Origin: a bacterium
Lineage (GTDB): Bacteria; Hinthialibacterota; Hinthialibacteria; Hinthialibacterales; Hinthialibacteraceae
DNA: 51,806 nucleotides
Direction: 5' to 3'
Assembly (NCBI GenBank): GCA_016125385.1
Contig: WGLV01000028.1
Location: 1 to 51,806 of the forward strand
Below the pieces are notes generated by a model that did no database searches, had not been told where the DNA came from, and was given only the letters and a program-made list of their open reading frames with translations. The position numbers were made by a program, and so were the translations under genes. This document shows positions 51,790 to 51,806 of this stretch, in pieces. Each line of letters starts with the position of its first letter. Within the stretch, counting starts at the first letter, position 1.

Positions 51790-51806
51790 AAACGTGCAGA
51801 TCCCAA

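Larger units (their letters stand above)
51504..51806. other. Right-edge intergenic region made mostly of repeats
   Basis: About 300 bp holding, in order, a terminator, MITE copy 2, palindrome copy D and an AGCGCTCCCGTTGG arm. No gene is recognisable; a plus-strand frame of 83 codons runs across these elements. Confidence 0.65.

Overview
The window reads as chromosomal DNA of an uncultured, diderm, heterotrophic bacterium. Signs of an outer membrane are an RseB-like periplasmic sensor next to an ECF sigma factor, a GmhA-like sugar-phosphate isomerase, lipopolysaccharide-type glycosyltransferases and SurA/PpiC-like chaperones. A Tat-exported Gfo/Idh/MocA oxidoreductase, a two-subunit glycine decarboxylase, SpoVG, a YvyF-like zinc protein and a 29-residue MPSGKKRKR-type basic protein (AURKAIP1/COX24 family) together point away from Proteobacteria, towards FCB/PVC-type or neighbouring candidate phyla. 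I cannot fix the phylum from the sequence alone. Coding density is high and G+C is well above 50 %, which gives many long antisense shadow frames.

Layout. 1-142: end of an IS3-family insertion sequence cut by the window edge. 152-4641 (minus): membrane protein, methyltransferase, M16-fold protein lacking its metal site, and phosphoglycerate mutase gpmA. 4983-5765: NYN-domain protein. 5852-8180 (minus): ECF sigma factor, anti-sigma factor and RseB-like sensor. 8181-8793: AT-rich gap with two perfect DnaA boxes. 8794-10489: murI, spoVG, the 29-residue protein and tRNA-Leu(GAG), the tRNA having a consensus promoter. 10540-11358: a second gene-free AT-rich gap with another DnaA box. 11401-15689: glycosyltransferase, SDR epimerase, a 62-residue protein, an APH-fold protein that lost its catalytic residues, and a Rieske protein. 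15781-19947 (minus): YvyF-like protein, rsfS, and an overlapping ABC ATPase / permease / TPR operon whose last protein carries a probable discoidin-like domain. 20455-22997: NicO/RcnA-type nickel/cobalt transporter with a long His-rich loop, and nikR. 23229-26307 (minus): GmhA-like isomerase, ROK kinase and a degenerate M14-type protein. 26536-29820: glycosyltransferase, membrane protein and CbiX-like protein. 29896-33497: large N6-adenine methylase of type ISP/IIG kind beside a YafQ/DinJ toxin-antitoxin pair. 33794-41911: glgC, acs, a PPIase and an unusually long phosphohexomutase. 42113-47786 (minus): secreted ThuA-like protein and gcvT-gcvH-gcvPA-gcvPB. 48086-51503: YcgR-like membrane protein, Tat oxidoreductase and a GT2 glycosyltransferase.

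Intergenic space on the right holds at least three families of short dispersed repeats: a ~58-bp imperfect palindrome that begins exactly at gene stop codons (three tandem copies at 50210-50390), a ~120-bp MITE-like inverted repeat (23097-23215 and 51617-51694), and a 23-31-bp palindrome of GGGGCGGGTTT type (four copies). Together with the IS end they suggest past small-element mobility. Functional themes are central carbon and glycogen metabolism, one-carbon metabolism, envelope stress, envelope glycan synthesis and nickel homeostasis. Three proteins keep an enzyme fold but have lost catalytic residues (M16, APH, M14), which is the most distinctive trait of the coding content.
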